Of a stretch of 64,000 nt of DNA, positions 40,938 to 49,429 are shown piece after piece. The notes beneath the pieces were generated by a model, which searched no databases, was not told the DNA's origin, and worked only from the letters and a program-made list of their open reading frames with translations. A program made the translations under genes and the position numbers. The first letter of the stretch is position 1. Every line of letters begins with the position of its first letter. The DNA comes from an uncultured Hungatella sp. (lineage in GTDB: Bacteria > Bacillota > Clostridia > Lachnospirales > Lachnospiraceae): the NCBI GenBank assembly GCA_910585645.1, contig CAJUFP010000008.1:6105-70104 (forward strand), written 5' to 3'.

Positions 40938-43151
40938 CTACTGGAACATCTCCTGATTATTAATAATATCCATCAAATTAGAGTTTCCCCCATCCGCCGG
41001 AACTGTTTCCTGTGGAACTGGAGCTGTTTCCTGCGGCTGCGCTTCCGTCTCCCCGCCTCCTCCTGGCCCTCTGGGGTCGCCCATATTCCCGCCCTGCGGC
41101 TGTACTGCCTGCCGGGGCTGCGTCGGCGCCACTGTCTGCCTTTGTCGCCGGGTTTCCGACTGCGTCTCCGGCTCTGTCTCCGGTTCCGGCTCTGGCCCCA
41201 TGCTGACTTTCAGGGTTACCGAACTGCCTTTATATGCCAATGAATTTCCCTCTGCCGATTGTCCAAAAACAGTATCCTGGAGCACCTGGTCGCTGTATTC
41301 ATCTTCCCTGTCCGCCTCCAATCCCAGGTTACGCAAAACTTCCTCCGCCTCATTCCACGGCTGATAAGTTACATCCGGCACAATAACTTTATCCGGGCCC
41401 CTGCACACCTTTACCTTGATAACAGTTCCTCTGTCAGCCGCCTGTCCTGCTGCCGGCTGCTGAGATAAAATTTCGCCCTCCGTTCCATTAAACTTTGCTT
41501 CTTCCTCCTCTTTCTCAATATAGAAACCATATTGGCCAATCATCTTATTCTGCAAAGCAGAAAACTCTTTTCCCACCAGATCCGGGATCTTTATTTCCTC
41601 ACCTGTATCCAGACCCGTCTTCCCCAGAGATATGGTCAGAGTAATTTTCCCTCCTGTATCCAACACCGTATCCGGCGCAATGCTCTGGGCCGCCACAGTA
41701 CACGGAGCCCCATTCCCCTCTTTTCTTGTAACCTCCGCCTCCAATCCATAATCCAAAAGCATCTCCAATGCCTTCTCCTCCGAAAAACCGGTCACGTCAG
41801 GCACATAAGTTTGTTCAATACCTGCGCTGATGGTCACCAAGATGTCTTCCCCTTTCTCTATGGTCTGCCCGGCCTCCGGACTCTGGCGCAGCACCCGTCC
41901 CTCCGGCACCTGGTCAGAATACTCCTTTGCCGTAGTACGCAGCCCCACCCCCAGGCTTTCCCCTTTCACCAAGGCTTCATCCATTGTGTCATTAATAAAG
42001 CTTGGAATCCGTATCTTTCCCTCTTCCACCGCCGCCTGGGACCATGCAGAAATATCAAACTGAAATACATCCGTAGTCAGCAGCAAGAAAAAGACGCCAA
42101 TTCCCATAGCCGCCGTTCCCAGAACCACTTTCAGCCATAAAGGCCATTTCCCCAGATCTCTCTTTTCTTTTGTAACCCTTTTTGCCTTCACCTGCGCCGC
42201 AGACAGTTCATCCAAAAACTCCCTTGCAGACCTGGTCCTGTCCTCCGGCTTTACATGAAGCGCATTCATGATTGCCGTCTCCACAGTCTTCGGAATCTTT
42301 ACCCCCTTTTTAGACGGAGGGCGAAGACTATCCTTAATTCCCCGCTCCATGGAATCCTCCGGAAGCTGTCCGGTAAGCATGCGGTAACACGTTGCCGCCA
42401 CTGCATACACATCGGTCCAGGGCCCCTGATCCCCATGACTCTGATACTGTTCCTCCGGAGAATATCCCGGCTTTACCATAATCGAAAGGCTGCGGGTGTG
42501 TTTGGAAGTCGCAAATCTGGCCGCTCCAAAATCCAGAAGCTTTATCTGATTTTCCTCAGTCAGATAAATATTATCCGGGGCGATATCCCTGTGTATGATC
42601 CCATCCTGGTGGACCACGTCAAGAGCCGTAAGGATTTCCCTGGTTATCCGCACCGCCTCTTCCGGCTTTAGTCTGTTTTCCCTTTCCAGCCGTTCTTTCA
42701 GGGTTTCTCCCTTTAAATACTCCATGACAATATAAGCCGTATTATTTTCTTCAAAGCTGTCATAGATCCCAACGATACCGGGCACTTTTTGAAATTTAGC
42801 CAGTTTTCTTGCTTCCTCTATAAATTTGTCCTTTCCAGCCAGAAACTGCTCTCCCTTTTCCCCGGTATAGATCGTTACCGTAACCTCATTGGGAATTCTT
42901 GTGGCAAACTCCCCGGGAAGATATTCCTTTATTCCCACCGCAACACGAAGCACCAGGTCATACCCAATATAGGTAACTCCAAACCCGCCAAATCCCAGCG
43001 CCCGCCCCACCAGATATCGTTTATGTAAAATCGTCCCCGGAACCATATGATACGCTTCCTTGGCAGGCGTTCCCTCCTCATATCCGCAAAACGGACAAAT
43101 GGAAGTTTGCTCCTCCATTTCTTCCATGCAGCCCAGACACCGTTTGCTCAT
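40938..43151 (-). CDS. PASTA-domain Ser/Thr protein kinase with N-terminal zinc ribbon
   Basis: A membrane kinase of 737 residues. Residues 5-23 form a zinc ribbon (CLGC, CPFC). The kinase domain follows (~45-315): glycine loop GFGGFGVTY, Lys75 in VGIKEYLP, catalytic loop HRDIAPDN (Asp189), DFGAAR. The catalytic-loop Lys usual in Ser/Thr kinases is Ala here. One membrane helix lies at ~336-359, then four PASTA repeats (~380-645), which in other kinases bind muropeptides. The tail is rich in Glu, Thr, Gln and Pro. It overlaps the upstream kinase gene by 4 bases (ATGA). Its place in the Tad operon suggests wall-sensing control of pilus assembly. Confidence 0.93.
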   Translation of the reverse strand: MSKRCLGCMEEMEEQTSICPFCGYEEGTPAKEAYHMVPGTILHKRYLVGRALGFGGFGVTYIGYDLVLRVAVGIKEYLPGEFATRIPNEVTVTIYTGEKGEQFLAGKDKFIEEARKLAKFQKVPGIVGIYDSFEENNTAYIVMEYLKGETLKERLERENRLKPEEAVRITREILTALDVVHQDGIIHRDIAPDNIYLTEENQIKLLDFGAARFATSKHTRSLSIMVKPGYSPEEQYQSHGDQGPWTDVYAVAATCYRMLTGQLPEDSMERGIKDSLRPPSKKGVKIPKTVETAIMNALHVKPEDRTRSAREFLDELSAAQVKAKRVTKEKRDLGKWPLWLKVVLGTAAMGIGVFFLLLTTDVFQFDISAWSQAAVEEGKIRIPSFINDTMDEALVKGESLGVGLRTTAKEYSDQVPEGRVLRQSPEAGQTIEKGEDILVTISAGIEQTYVPDVTGFSEEKALEMLLDYGLEAEVTRKEGNGAPCTVAAQSIAPDTVLDTGGKITLTISLGKTGLDTGEEIKIPDLVGKEFSALQNKMIGQYGFYIEKEEEEAKFNGTEGEILSQQPAAGQAADRGTVIKVKVCRGPDKVIVPDVTYQPWNEAEEVLRNLGLEADREDEYSDQVLQDTVFGQSAEGNSLAYKGSSVTLKVSMGPEPEPETEPETQSETRRQRQTVAPTQPRQAVQPQGGNMGDPRGPGGGGETEAQPQETAPVPQETVPADGGNSNLMDIINNQEMFQ

Positions 43152-45337
43152 TTTTCACTTTCCTCCAAATCCGCTTCCCCGGCGGCCCGGTCACTGACAA
43201 AACCGCCTGCCATATCCAATTCGGAAACCTTCTCCTTTGTAAACCCCAATTCTCCATAAATCTCCCACCAGATATCCGCCACGGCCTTATTCAGAGGAAT
43301 AACACCATGATGTTCAACGTATAAGGCGTTTTGCCCGTTTTCCCCAAGCAGATAGTACAGCAGGCGTATCCCTGCGGTCTGAGAAAATCTCTCCGAAGAT
43401 GCGTTTATGCTCCACTCATCACAAAAAGCTCCCCGTACCCGTTCCTCTTTCCACGGTTCTACTTCATAATATCCCGATAATACATCCTGAATCTGAAAAT
43501 AATCCTTCACCGTTCCTCTGTATCCGGCTGCTTTTCCATTTAAAAAATCCTCCGGCTCATAATCAGGCGTCTGATTACTGCCTTCCTGTTCAAGCAGCGT
43601 ATTTTTGTAATCAATCTCCATATCAAATCCCAGCGGAACTTTTTTTCTTTCAGGATAATACTCTTCATATTGTTCCAGGAAATAATACTCTTCCCGATTA
43701 ATCAGAGAAAACAGGGAATCTGCCGATTCCATATATCCTTCCAGTTCGCTCCTTATCCCACTGCTTTCAAACAGGTCAGGCCCCGTCCCATTTTCCAAAG
43801 CTTTTTCTAATTTCTCCCTGTAATCCTGTTCTACGTACTCCACGGTCAGTCCAAGATTCGGATAAGCTGTCTGAAACTCCCGAACTGCCGCCTGAAAAAT
43901 TTCCTGTTCCTCCTCTGCCCCCTGCTCCGCCATAACCCATACCCGCAGCGAAACTCCGTCCAAGGTGGCCTCCATCTGCCGGTTCCTGTAAATTCTCCAT
44001 CCGCCGGCTCCTATTGCGGTAAGAATGGCGATGACCAAACAAATGCTGGCCAGCCGGAATCTTCTTCTAAGTCCTATCTCTTTTTCCAGTTCTTTGGCAG
44101 GCTTCTCATTGGCCAGCGCCTTTCGAAATTCCTCCACATTCTGAAAGCGGTATTCCGGCATTAACGCCATAGCTTTAAGAATAGCCCGATTTACATAATC
44201 CGGTATCTCTCCGTTCATTTCCTTTGGCGGTTTTAAAAGATCCTTTCTCTCCCGGTCTGACGAGTCCTCAGGCATCACGCCGGTCACCGCCCGATAAATG
44301 GTAGCGCCAAGAGCATAAACATCTGTCCATGGCCCCTGACGGCTTTTGGTCCGGTATTGTTCCGGCGGGGCAAAGCCTAATTTCAGCACCTTTGTCAAAT
44401 CCTTTTCCCCCGAGCCATCAGAAAACCGGGCCGCCCCAAAATCCAGCACTTTAATCATGCCATCCCTGCAGATGAAAATATTGTCCGGACTGATATCCCG
44501 ATGGATAATCCCTGCCTTATGGATGCTTTTCAAAGCTTCCATCACAACAAAGGCCACTTCCACCCCCCGCTGCCATGAAACTCTGCCATTTTCCCTTTTT
44601 ATCTCATCTTTAAAAGAAATGCCGTCCAGAAATTCCATGACCATATAAGCCGTCCTGTTTTCTTCAAAAAAATCAAAGACATGAACCACATGCTCCAGGT
44701 TGTTAAATTTTGCCGTATTGCGGGCTTCATCCAAAAATCGCGCCAGCCCTTTTCGGTACTCTTCTTTTTTTCGGCCTGTAAAGAGAATCACTTCCTTTTC
44801 CCCGGGAACCCTGGTAACAATCCCTGCCGGATAATACTCTTTTATAGCCACCATGATGCCAAGTTTATTGTCCCATGCACGGTATAAAATTCCAAACCCT
44901 CCAAAACCTACTACCGTCCCCATAGAATACCGTTCTTTCAGCACCATTCCCGGATACAGATGATACGCTTCCTTAGGAGGTGTATTCCTTTTAAATCCGC
45001 AGTAAGGACAGATTTCCTCATCAGGGTCAAACTCTCTCATACATCCCTGGCATCGGCCGATTCGAATCTTGGGGATTCCAGCAGGCTGGGATAAAGCGTC
45101 AATTGCTCTGTCCAAAATAACCGTAAGATCACCGGCTTCTTCATTCAGCATCACGGTCTGACCAGCATCCTCTCCATCCGGCATTTCCCTTTGACCGGCA
45201 TTCTCATCATCCAGCCACACCGTTTCATTGCCCCATTCTTCCTTTGGTGCATCATTGTCATGTGCCTGGTCTAAATCCACCGTCTGACCGTCATCTCCAG
45301 GTAAAGTTTCATGATAGCCGTCTTTATCCCCTGCCAT
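43148..45337 (-). CDS. Ser/Thr kinase fused to an extracytoplasmic solute-binding-protein-like domain
   Basis: 729 residues. Residues 1-80 are acidic with five Thr motifs (HETLPGDD, QTVDLD, ETVWLD, QTVMLN, LTVILD at T11, T19, T39, T61, T72). A zinc ribbon follows (C96, C99, C110, C113). The kinase domain (~137-410) has GFGGFGILY, Lys166, HRDISPDN (Asp281) and DFGAAR. One membrane helix is at ~428-447. The outer part (462-729) resembles an ABC sugar-binding protein (FQTAYPNLGLTVEY, NGTGPDLFES). The ATG at 45335-45337 has GGGGTGG; a TTG 15 codons upstream is weak. It is adjacent to a PP2C gene. Ligand and targets are unknown. Confidence 0.9.
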   Translation of the reverse strand: MAGDKDGYHETLPGDDGQTVDLDQAHDNDAPKEEWGNETVWLDDENAGQREMPDGEDAGQTVMLNEEAGDLTVILDRAIDALSQPAGIPKIRIGRCQGCMREFDPDEEICPYCGFKRNTPPKEAYHLYPGMVLKERYSMGTVVGFGGFGILYRAWDNKLGIMVAIKEYYPAGIVTRVPGEKEVILFTGRKKEEYRKGLARFLDEARNTAKFNNLEHVVHVFDFFEENRTAYMVMEFLDGISFKDEIKRENGRVSWQRGVEVAFVVMEALKSIHKAGIIHRDISPDNIFICRDGMIKVLDFGAARFSDGSGEKDLTKVLKLGFAPPEQYRTKSRQGPWTDVYALGATIYRAVTGVMPEDSSDRERKDLLKPPKEMNGEIPDYVNRAILKAMALMPEYRFQNVEEFRKALANEKPAKELEKEIGLRRRFRLASICLVIAILTAIGAGGWRIYRNRQMEATLDGVSLRVWVMAEQGAEEEQEIFQAAVREFQTAYPNLGLTVEYVEQDYREKLEKALENGTGPDLFESSGIRSELEGYMESADSLFSLINREEYYFLEQYEEYYPERKKVPLGFDMEIDYKNTLLEQEGSNQTPDYEPEDFLNGKAAGYRGTVKDYFQIQDVLSGYYEVEPWKEERVRGAFCDEWSINASSERFSQTAGIRLLYYLLGENGQNALYVEHHGVIPLNKAVADIWWEIYGELGFTKEKVSELDMAGGFVSDRAAGEADLEESEK
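45107..45313 (-). repeat. Five short Thr-Val-x-Leu-Asp/Asn motifs in the kinase N-terminus
   Basis: Coding repeat spanning residues ~9-77 of the kinase: T11, T19, T39, T61 and T72 are each followed by a similar hydrophobic-acidic pattern within Gly/Asp/Glu-rich spacers. The spacers look like repeated units (GDDGQTV, GEDAGQTV). Candidate autophosphorylation and FHA-docking sites. Confidence 0.65.
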
Positions 45338-45372
45338 TACCACCCCGTATTTCCCCCTTCTTTCAAACCAAT

Positions 45373-46098
45373 TCAAATCCAAACCCCAACAGCGCTAAAA
45401 TTATCCATATCCGTCCCTTTTCCATGCTCAAGGATGATTTGTTCCATGGCATCCATCCACTCTGCCACAGACCCAGCCCTTTTTAATGTCTTCATCATAT
45501 CCTTTTCATCAATCAATTCCCACCAGCCGTCGCTGCACAGCAAAAAAGCCTCCCCTTCTTCCGTATTCTGCAGTTTCCCCGCCTCATACCTTGGACTTTC
45601 CCATTGCACCCCTAATACCCGCAGCAACCTGCTGCGGTCCTCATGGTGCCGGATATCTTTCTCTTTAATTTTCCCGGAAGCCGCCAGCATCTGGGGAACG
45701 CTGTGGTCAAAGGTTCTGAAAAATTTCATCCCCAGCCATGCTTTCCGGAAACGGTAAAGCCTGGAATCGCCGATATGGATCCATCTGGCCTGTTTTCCGT
45801 CTGCCATAAGGACTACTGCGGTGGTCTTCATCTCATAGGCTTTGCCGCTCTCTTTCTGTTGTTCCAGGATTCGGTCCTGAGCTGCCTGGAGCATCCGTTC
45901 CAAATTATCAAACTCCGGTCTCTCCATAAAAATTTCCCCTATGGTATCTGCCGCCAGTCTCGACGCAACCTCACCCTTCCCATGGCCTCCTAAACCGTCA
46001 CACAGGATAAAGCAGTATTTTCCGTCTTTTTGAACCTTTGCCACACAATCTTCATTGATTTGGCGGCTTCCCTGATAACTTCTGCTTTCATACTCCAT
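45373..46098 (-). CDS. PP2C-family Ser/Thr phosphatase (first of two by distance to kinases)
   Basis: Removes phosphate from Ser/Thr, opposing the neighbouring kinases. The 241-residue domain has RQINEDC, FILCDGLGGHGKGEVAS (metal-binding Asp with DGLGGH), WIHIGDSRLYRF and FLLCSDGWWELID, plus a late DNFSAVGVWI. The start MEYESRSYQGSRQINED has GGGGGTGATAGG. An earlier ATG at 46141-46143 (15 extra codons, AAGGGG site) is possible. It lies between the prepilin peptidase and the solute-binding kinase. Confidence 0.9.
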   Translation of the reverse strand: MEYESRSYQGSRQINEDCVAKVQKDGKYCFILCDGLGGHGKGEVASRLAADTIGEIFMERPEFDNLERMLQAAQDRILEQQKESGKAYEMKTTAVVLMADGKQARWIHIGDSRLYRFRKAWLGMKFFRTFDHSVPQMLAASGKIKEKDIRHHEDRSRLLRVLGVQWESPRYEAGKLQNTEEGEAFLLCSDGWWELIDEKDMMKTLKRAGSVAEWMDAMEQIILEHGKGTDMDNFSAVGVWI

Positions 46099-46153
46099 CC
46101 TATCACCCCCTGTATTCCATCTGACAGACTCTTTCTCCTCCATAGCTTTCCCC

Positions 46154-46675
46154 TTACCCCATTCCTTCAATGCCCCGCACCGCCAGCGAAACCAGATACC
46201 CCGCCCCCATACATACCGTAAAGGGAAATTCCCACTTATCCTCGGCCTCATACCTGCAATACCTCCTGGTATACAGCAGGCGCTTCCCATACTCTCTCAA
46301 ACGAGCCAGCCTTTTTCTCCCGTCCTTTTTAAACAGCAAAACAATCACACCGCCCGCCCCTCCTGCCAGGACTGACCAGACCAGCATATTCCAAAACCTT
46401 TTTACGCCCAAAAAGGTCCCCAAGGCCCACATAACTTTAGAATCTCCCGCCTTCACCGCTCCCAGCAGATACAGCACAAATCCTGCCCCAAAACCCACGG
46501 CCATTCCTCCTGCCACTGTCCTTATCCCCGCTCCTTCAAACAGTCGGAGGACCGCTGCTGCCAGAACGCCTGAAACATTATAAATATTTTTAATCTTTCT
46601 CGTTTTAAGATCCTGTCCTATAGCCCCGGCCAGAAACAGCCCTGTGGCTATTGTTACTGTCATCCCGGCCACCAT
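46154..46675 (-). CDS. A24 prepilin peptidase, TadV/CpaA-like
   Basis: A membrane aspartyl protease that trims the leader of Flp-type prepilins. The two catalytic Asp motifs are GQDLKTRKI near residue 22 and KAGDSKVMW near residue 77 (the GxGD-type site). Six hydrophobic stretches in 173 residues, with a basic cytoplasmic loop (FKKDGRKRLARLREYGKR). The gene overlaps the end of the upstream PP2C gene by 16 bases. It is one of two A24 peptidases in the operon. Confidence 0.85.
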   Translation of the reverse strand: MVAGMTVTIATGLFLAGAIGQDLKTRKIKNIYNVSGVLAAAVLRLFEGAGIRTVAGGMAVGFGAGFVLYLLGAVKAGDSKVMWALGTFLGVKRFWNMLVWSVLAGGAGGVIVLLFKKDGRKRLARLREYGKRLLYTRRYCRYEAEDKWEFPFTVCMGAGYLVSLAVRGIEGMG

Positions 46676-47451
46676 CGCTTCTCCTGCCTCACGATAATAA
46701 TAGAAAAGTTGTCGTCCGCTTTTGTCTGCTTTATCATTTCGGACGCCTCCTCCGCCTTCCTCTGGCAGTTTTTTCTGTCCTTCAAAATAGACTGCATCTG
46801 ACTCTCCTTAAGAAAGTGGTAAGCTCCGTCCGAACACAGTATAATCTGCGCAGAAGAATTAAGCGGCCCTTCCATGCCTTCGATCTGAAGCTGATAATCA
46901 TGACCTATTGCATTAACCAGCACATGCTCCATCTTATGACCCCTAACCTGATCCGGGGACAGCTTTCCCTCATCCACTTCCTTTTGACACCAAGTCTGGT
47001 CTTTCGAAATCTGCCGCAGGACTTTATGTTCATAAAGGTAAATGCGGCTGTCTCCTACCTGTTTCATAATAAAGAAGCCGTCATATAAAAAAACCATGGA
47101 CAGCGTGCTTCCTGTCTTAATACCGTCCTTTTCCGCCATTTTCAGTATCCTGGAATTACAGGATTCGATGGCTACGGATAAACTGTCGTCCACCAGTTTT
47201 ATAATCTCTTTTGAAGGAAGCTGCCAAAACAGCCTGGGAAGGGACTGGTTCCACCATTCATTGAGTCCTCTTGTAATCTCACTGCTGGCCATCTCCCCCT
47301 GGTCCATGCCGCCCATGCCGTCTGCCACCACTGCAAGGACAAATTCCTTTCCCCCGATTCTTCCCTTCTTTGCCAAAATACTGTCCTGGTTCATTGGACG
47401 GATATTTCCTTTGTCCGTAACACATCCCACTTCATACCGATACCTGCCCAT
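46660..47451 (-). CDS. PP2C-family Ser/Thr phosphatase
   Basis: 263 residues. Motifs: GNIRPMNQDSIL at the N-terminus, VADGMGGMDQGEMAS for metal binding, VGDSRIYLY, ILCSDGAYHFL, and DNFSIIIVRQEKR at the C-terminus. A complete PP2C domain with no membrane segment, so cytoplasmic. Starts 6 bases after the FHA protein gene. Presence of two phosphatases and two kinases in one operon suggests separate cycles or different targets. Confidence 0.92.
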   Translation of the reverse strand: MGRYRYEVGCVTDKGNIRPMNQDSILAKKGRIGGKEFVLAVVADGMGGMDQGEMASSEITRGLNEWWNQSLPRLFWQLPSKEIIKLVDDSLSVAIESCNSRILKMAEKDGIKTGSTLSMVFLYDGFFIMKQVGDSRIYLYEHKVLRQISKDQTWCQKEVDEGKLSPDQVRGHKMEHVLVNAIGHDYQLQIEGMEGPLNSSAQIILCSDGAYHFLKESQMQSILKDRKNCQRKAEEASEMIKQTKADDNFSIIIVRQEKRWWPG

Positions 47452-47457
47452 AATCCT

Positions 47458-48699
47458 TTATTCCTTTTTAAATATAAATTCCTGATTGGAACACACGACG
47501 CGGTCCCCGTCTGACAGGGGTGTGGGGCTGTATGGCGGAATCACCTGTCCATTAACATAGGTACTGTTCCTGGAATTTTCGTCCGTAATAAAATAAATCC
47601 CTTCCTCCCTGGTAATGGTGGCATGCTGCCTGGATACCGTAGGGTTGTTCATACGAAGACTGCAGTTTTCCTGCTTACCGATGGTAAAAGGAAAACTGGA
47701 AAGAGGAAAATTTCTCCCCTGATACTGAATATACGGCGTACACCCTGATTCCGAATCGCTTTTCAGGACGGTTCTTCCCATATCTTCTTCCAGATTCACT
47801 GTCCCGCTCCACTGGCCGCTTGGTAAAGCAGGCCTGTCCGCAGGCATCACATGATTCTCCAGCTCCAATTCCACCTTAGGCTGCTTCTTTTTTCTAAAAA
47901 GACGAAATCCGCCTTTTTCTGCTTTAGAAGGTTTAACCTCTTTTTCGTCCATATTCTCGCTTCTGTCTCCGGGAATCAAAATCCCTCCCCCAAATAACTC
48001 CGGCGCAGACTTTCTGTCATTCTTTCCGGAAAGGAGCGAACGACGGGATTCCTTCTGTGATTCCTGTTTTTGGGACAAGCCCTGGGGCAATTCCTCCGCC
48101 AATATTTCCGGTTCCCCCTGAACACCCTCATCACCGCCCTCTTCCTCCCCATCCGGCTCCAGCAGCTTTTGAAACCCTGGCAGGCTGAATCCGGGACGAA
48201 TAAGAAAATGCAGGCATTCATTGAACTGATCCCTGGCAGTTCCATTGGAAGAAAGCAGTCCTACAATGGCCAGAAAGAAATTTTTTAGCTCCTGTGTGTA
48301 ATCCCGCTCCTGGACAAGGATGGGATCATAGAGCATAAAAACATGATACCGGGAGTCAACAAATACATATTCTTCCGACAGGACGCATCCCCAGGGAGTT
48401 AAAAAATAGCTTTCAAGGTTCATCATTGCCTTTGTCAAGCCAAGCAGAATCTTCTTTCCAATCTCTTCCGTAATAAGGGTATTTTGAACCATCTGACCCA
48501 GCTTCATTTTCCCGGTGATATCATAATTCATCTTCTCCCTGTCATCGATTACCTGTGAAAACATGGGAAGCAGACCGGGTATACGATTATTTTCCAGCAT
48601 TCTGACACAGTAGCCAATCACCCTTTGCTCCTTTGGCTCTTCTAATACAAGAAATGTATTTTGCCCCTTCACCTGATACGATATGTTTAAATCTCTCAT
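47458..48699 (-). CDS. FHA-domain protein with N-terminal DUF6382
   Basis: 413 residues: an N-terminal DUF6382-type domain (1-175), an acidic then basic linker (180-320), and a C-terminal FHA domain (~322-413) that should bind phospho-Thr. FHA landmarks: FTIGKQENC, VSRQHATI and NSRNSTYVNG. The usual Gly-Arg is Gly-Lys (Lys342). Just before the domain are two Thr motifs, GTVNLEED (T300) and RTVLKSD (T310), like those in the kinase N-terminus. Similar DUF6382-FHA proteins occur in Firmicute Tad loci. It is probably the phospho-reader linking the kinases to the pilus machine. Confidence 0.88.
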   Translation of the reverse strand: MRDLNISYQVKGQNTFLVLEEPKEQRVIGYCVRMLENNRIPGLLPMFSQVIDDREKMNYDITGKMKLGQMVQNTLITEEIGKKILLGLTKAMMNLESYFLTPWGCVLSEEYVFVDSRYHVFMLYDPILVQERDYTQELKNFFLAIVGLLSSNGTARDQFNECLHFLIRPGFSLPGFQKLLEPDGEEEGGDEGVQGEPEILAEELPQGLSQKQESQKESRRSLLSGKNDRKSAPELFGGGILIPGDRSENMDEKEVKPSKAEKGGFRLFRKKKQPKVELELENHVMPADRPALPSGQWSGTVNLEEDMGRTVLKSDSESGCTPYIQYQGRNFPLSSFPFTIGKQENCSLRMNNPTVSRQHATITREEGIYFITDENSRNSTYVNGQVIPPYSPTPLSDGDRVVCSNQEFIFKKE

Positions 48700-48767
48700 C
48701 CTCTTCCCTCTCCTGGTATATAAGTATCAGCGAAACCCATTGCAGCCGTCAGGCGTCCTTCCCTGAA

Positions 48768-49385
48768 TTATAACAATGACCCTAAAAACAAAAACGGCAC
48801 AAATGGAATTTCTGTTTTTAATCCCGCTTTCTTTCGAATCAAAAGAACCCCGCTTACAACGGCCGCTAAAAGCACTGCCTTAAGAAGCAGCGAAAATATC
48901 CCCAAAATTCCTGTAACCCAGCCACAGACGGCCAGAAGCTTTACATCTCCCAGTCCCACACTGTCACGTTTCCACACATATGCCGCAAACAGCAGCCCAA
49001 AACCCGCTAGGGCTCCCAACATTCTGTCTGCTATCAAAGACACGTTTATGCCGGCCAGTAATGTAAAGAGCAGCAGAAGTATCCCATAAACAGCCAGCAC
49101 CTGGTTGGGAACCACCATCTCTTTCCAGTCAATCCATGCCCCTGCAAGCAAAAGGTTGGAAAGCAGCCAAAACTGCGCCGCCCCGGTTCCCAATCCTCCA
49201 TACATAAAAAATCCGTAAAATACCAGAAAGACAGAGCCTGCAAGAAACGCAAACTCCTGCTTCCCCCATCCCTTAAGCCAGCCTGCGTCCCATTTCCACC
49301 TATAAAGCAGCTGTGCCCGCGCCAGCATATGGTTAAGCATTCCAAAAGCAAGCCCCGCCGCCCCCAGCATTCCCCATATTCCCAT
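48768..49385 (-). CDS. Second A24 prepilin peptidase
   Basis: A ~205-residue membrane protein with about seven hydrophobic segments. The catalytic Asp motifs are AWIDWKEMVVPN and VGLGDVKLL, the GxGD signature. It is longer than the TadV-like enzyme at 46154 and of a different subtype, closer to the membrane core of type IV prepilin peptidases but without the N-terminal methyltransferase domain. The start is uncertain: GTG at 49397 or ATG at 49385. It may process the TadE-like or DUF5702 pseudopilins. Confidence 0.82.
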   Translation of the reverse strand: MGIWGMLGAAGLAFGMLNHMLARAQLLYRWKWDAGWLKGWGKQEFAFLAGSVFLVFYGFFMYGGLGTGAAQFWLLSNLLLAGAWIDWKEMVVPNQVLAVYGILLLLFTLLAGINVSLIADRMLGALAGFGLLFAAYVWKRDSVGLGDVKLLAVCGWVTGILGIFSLLLKAVLLAAVVSGVLLIRKKAGLKTEIPFVPFLFLGSLL

Positions 49386-49429
49386 ATCTCCTGCCACTCC
49401 TCATCCCGTCTTTTACCGTCTTATTCGCG

